DNA from: JACMMS01 sp043758775
Lineage (GTDB): Bacteria > Pseudomonadota > Gammaproteobacteria > Burkholderiales > Methylophilaceae
Length of the DNA: 22,098 bases
NCBI GenBank assembly: GCA_043758775.1
Contig: JAYVMU010000069.1
Location: 1-22,098 of the forward strand
Direction: 5' to 3'
Of this stretch, positions 21,893 to 22,098 are shown one piece after another. The notes under the pieces are model-generated. The model was not told the origin of the DNA. It did not search any database and saw only the letters and a program-made list of their open reading frames with translations. Numbering within the stretch: position 1 is the first letter of the stretch; each line of letters opens with the position of its first letter. A program made the position numbers and the translations under genes.

Positions 21893-22098
21893 ATCATCCC
21901 CTCTAGCGCCTCTTCATCGGCAAACTCTTCTTGCCGCACAACGACCGCTGGACGTTTGTCGCTAACTGGCGCAACTGTCAAACCGCCTTCGCTTTGCGTA
22001 ATAAATGGTGCAATGCGCTTCCAGCACTTAGGTTTTTCTTTGAGCAGATCCTCGGCTTTGGTTGGGCTGATCAGTTTCATGGGGTACATTTCATCAAC
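21889..22098 (-). CDS. C-terminal end of a DUF2800 (PD-(D/E)XK-type) phage protein, cut by the window edge
   Basis: The reading frame stays open to the window edge (GTT GAT GAA before ATG 22089), so this is probably the 3' end of a larger gene rather than a 66-aa protein. The segment with ISPTKAEDLLKEK and TVAPVSDKRPAVV resembles the C-terminus of DUF2800 proteins, which typically carry a SPTxAE-like helix and an APxSDKRPA motif. DUF2800 proteins are Cas4/RecB-like nucleases placed just upstream of DUF2815, exactly the position here. The catalytic part lies outside the window. It overlaps the 52-aa gene by 4 bases. Confidence 0.7.
   Translation of the reverse strand, partial: VDEMYPMKLISPTKAEDLLKEKPKCWKRIAPFITQSEGGLTVAPVSDKRPAVVVRQEEFADEEALEGMI

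Larger units (their letters stand above)
14096..22098. mobile_element. Prophage or phage-like integrative element, integrase end (partial)
   Basis: From tRNA-Pro to the right edge the DNA becomes visibly more GC-rich. All genes run on the minus strand with 4- to 8-base overlaps, and they are phage types: integrase, DUF4224, SNF2 helicase, HNH, VRR-NUC, family A polymerase, DUF2815 and DUF2800. This is a phage replication module adjoining the integrase. No capsid, terminase, lysis or repressor gene is in view, so whether the element is an intact prophage cannot be judged. The other boundary lies beyond the window. Confidence 0.85.

Noticed and set aside
14096..22098. Anti-phage defence island or CRISPR array
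   Set aside because: No spaced direct repeats and no defence-type genes; the nucleases and helicase fit a phage replication module with DUF2800, DUF2815 and a family A polymerase.

Overview
The window looks like a chromosome segment of a betaproteobacterial methylotroph, most likely family Methylophilaceae (Methylotenera/Methylophilus type). This is inferred from protein style, the block thrS-infC-rpmI-rplT-pheS-pheT-ihfA-merR, a periplasmic MxaD-like protein next to a YVTN propeller, and an AT-leaning host composition. No database search was possible. About 14 kb is host DNA, and the last 8 kb is the integrase end of a prophage or related integrative element that runs off the right edge.

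Layout. 121-1767 (+) encodes an outer-membrane TpsB/ShlB-type transporter. It is separated from a convergent minus-strand pair (2OG-Fe(II) oxygenase, then group II PLP-dependent decarboxylase, 3978 to 1851) by a perfect 14-bp hairpin. Divergent from that pair, 4126-5679 (+) encodes two exported proteins: a seven-repeat YVTN beta-propeller and an MxaD-like SRPBCC protein. A tRNA-Val(GAC) gene with its own promoter and terminator follows.

Next comes the translation block on the plus strand: thrS, infC, rpmI, rplT (terminator), pheS, pheT, ihfA and a MerR-family regulator. infC appears to begin at a non-canonical ATA codon at 7935, behind a strong Shine-Dalgarno sequence. The infC-rpmI gap holds a hairpin plus U-run that could be an attenuator. 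The 390-bp gap before tRNA-Pro(GGG) holds a stable-RNA-like promoter and what looks like the decayed 5' half of a second tRNA-Pro.

The element starts directly downstream of tRNA-Pro(GGG) with a minus-strand tyrosine integrase, as expected for integration into a tRNA 3' end. In transcription order (right to left) its genes are: the C-terminus of a DUF2800 protein, a 52-aa ORF, a DUF2815 protein, a 64-aa ORF, a family A DNA polymerase with exonuclease domain, a 47-aa ORF, a VRR-NUC nuclease, an HNH endonuclease, an 88-aa ORF, an SNF2-type helicase, a small coiled-coil ORF with an apparent -1 frameshift, a 72-aa ORF, a DUF4224 protein and the integrase. Most neighbours overlap by 4 or 8 bases, so this is a tightly coupled replication/recombination operon.

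The features most worth a second look are the A9 frameshift site in the coiled-coil gene, the 18-bp perfect inverted repeat plus GNRA hairpin just upstream of the polymerase start, the ATA start of infC, the tRNA-Pro remnant, and three coding or frameshifted ORFs of 60 codons or fewer (47, 52 and 37/60 aa).
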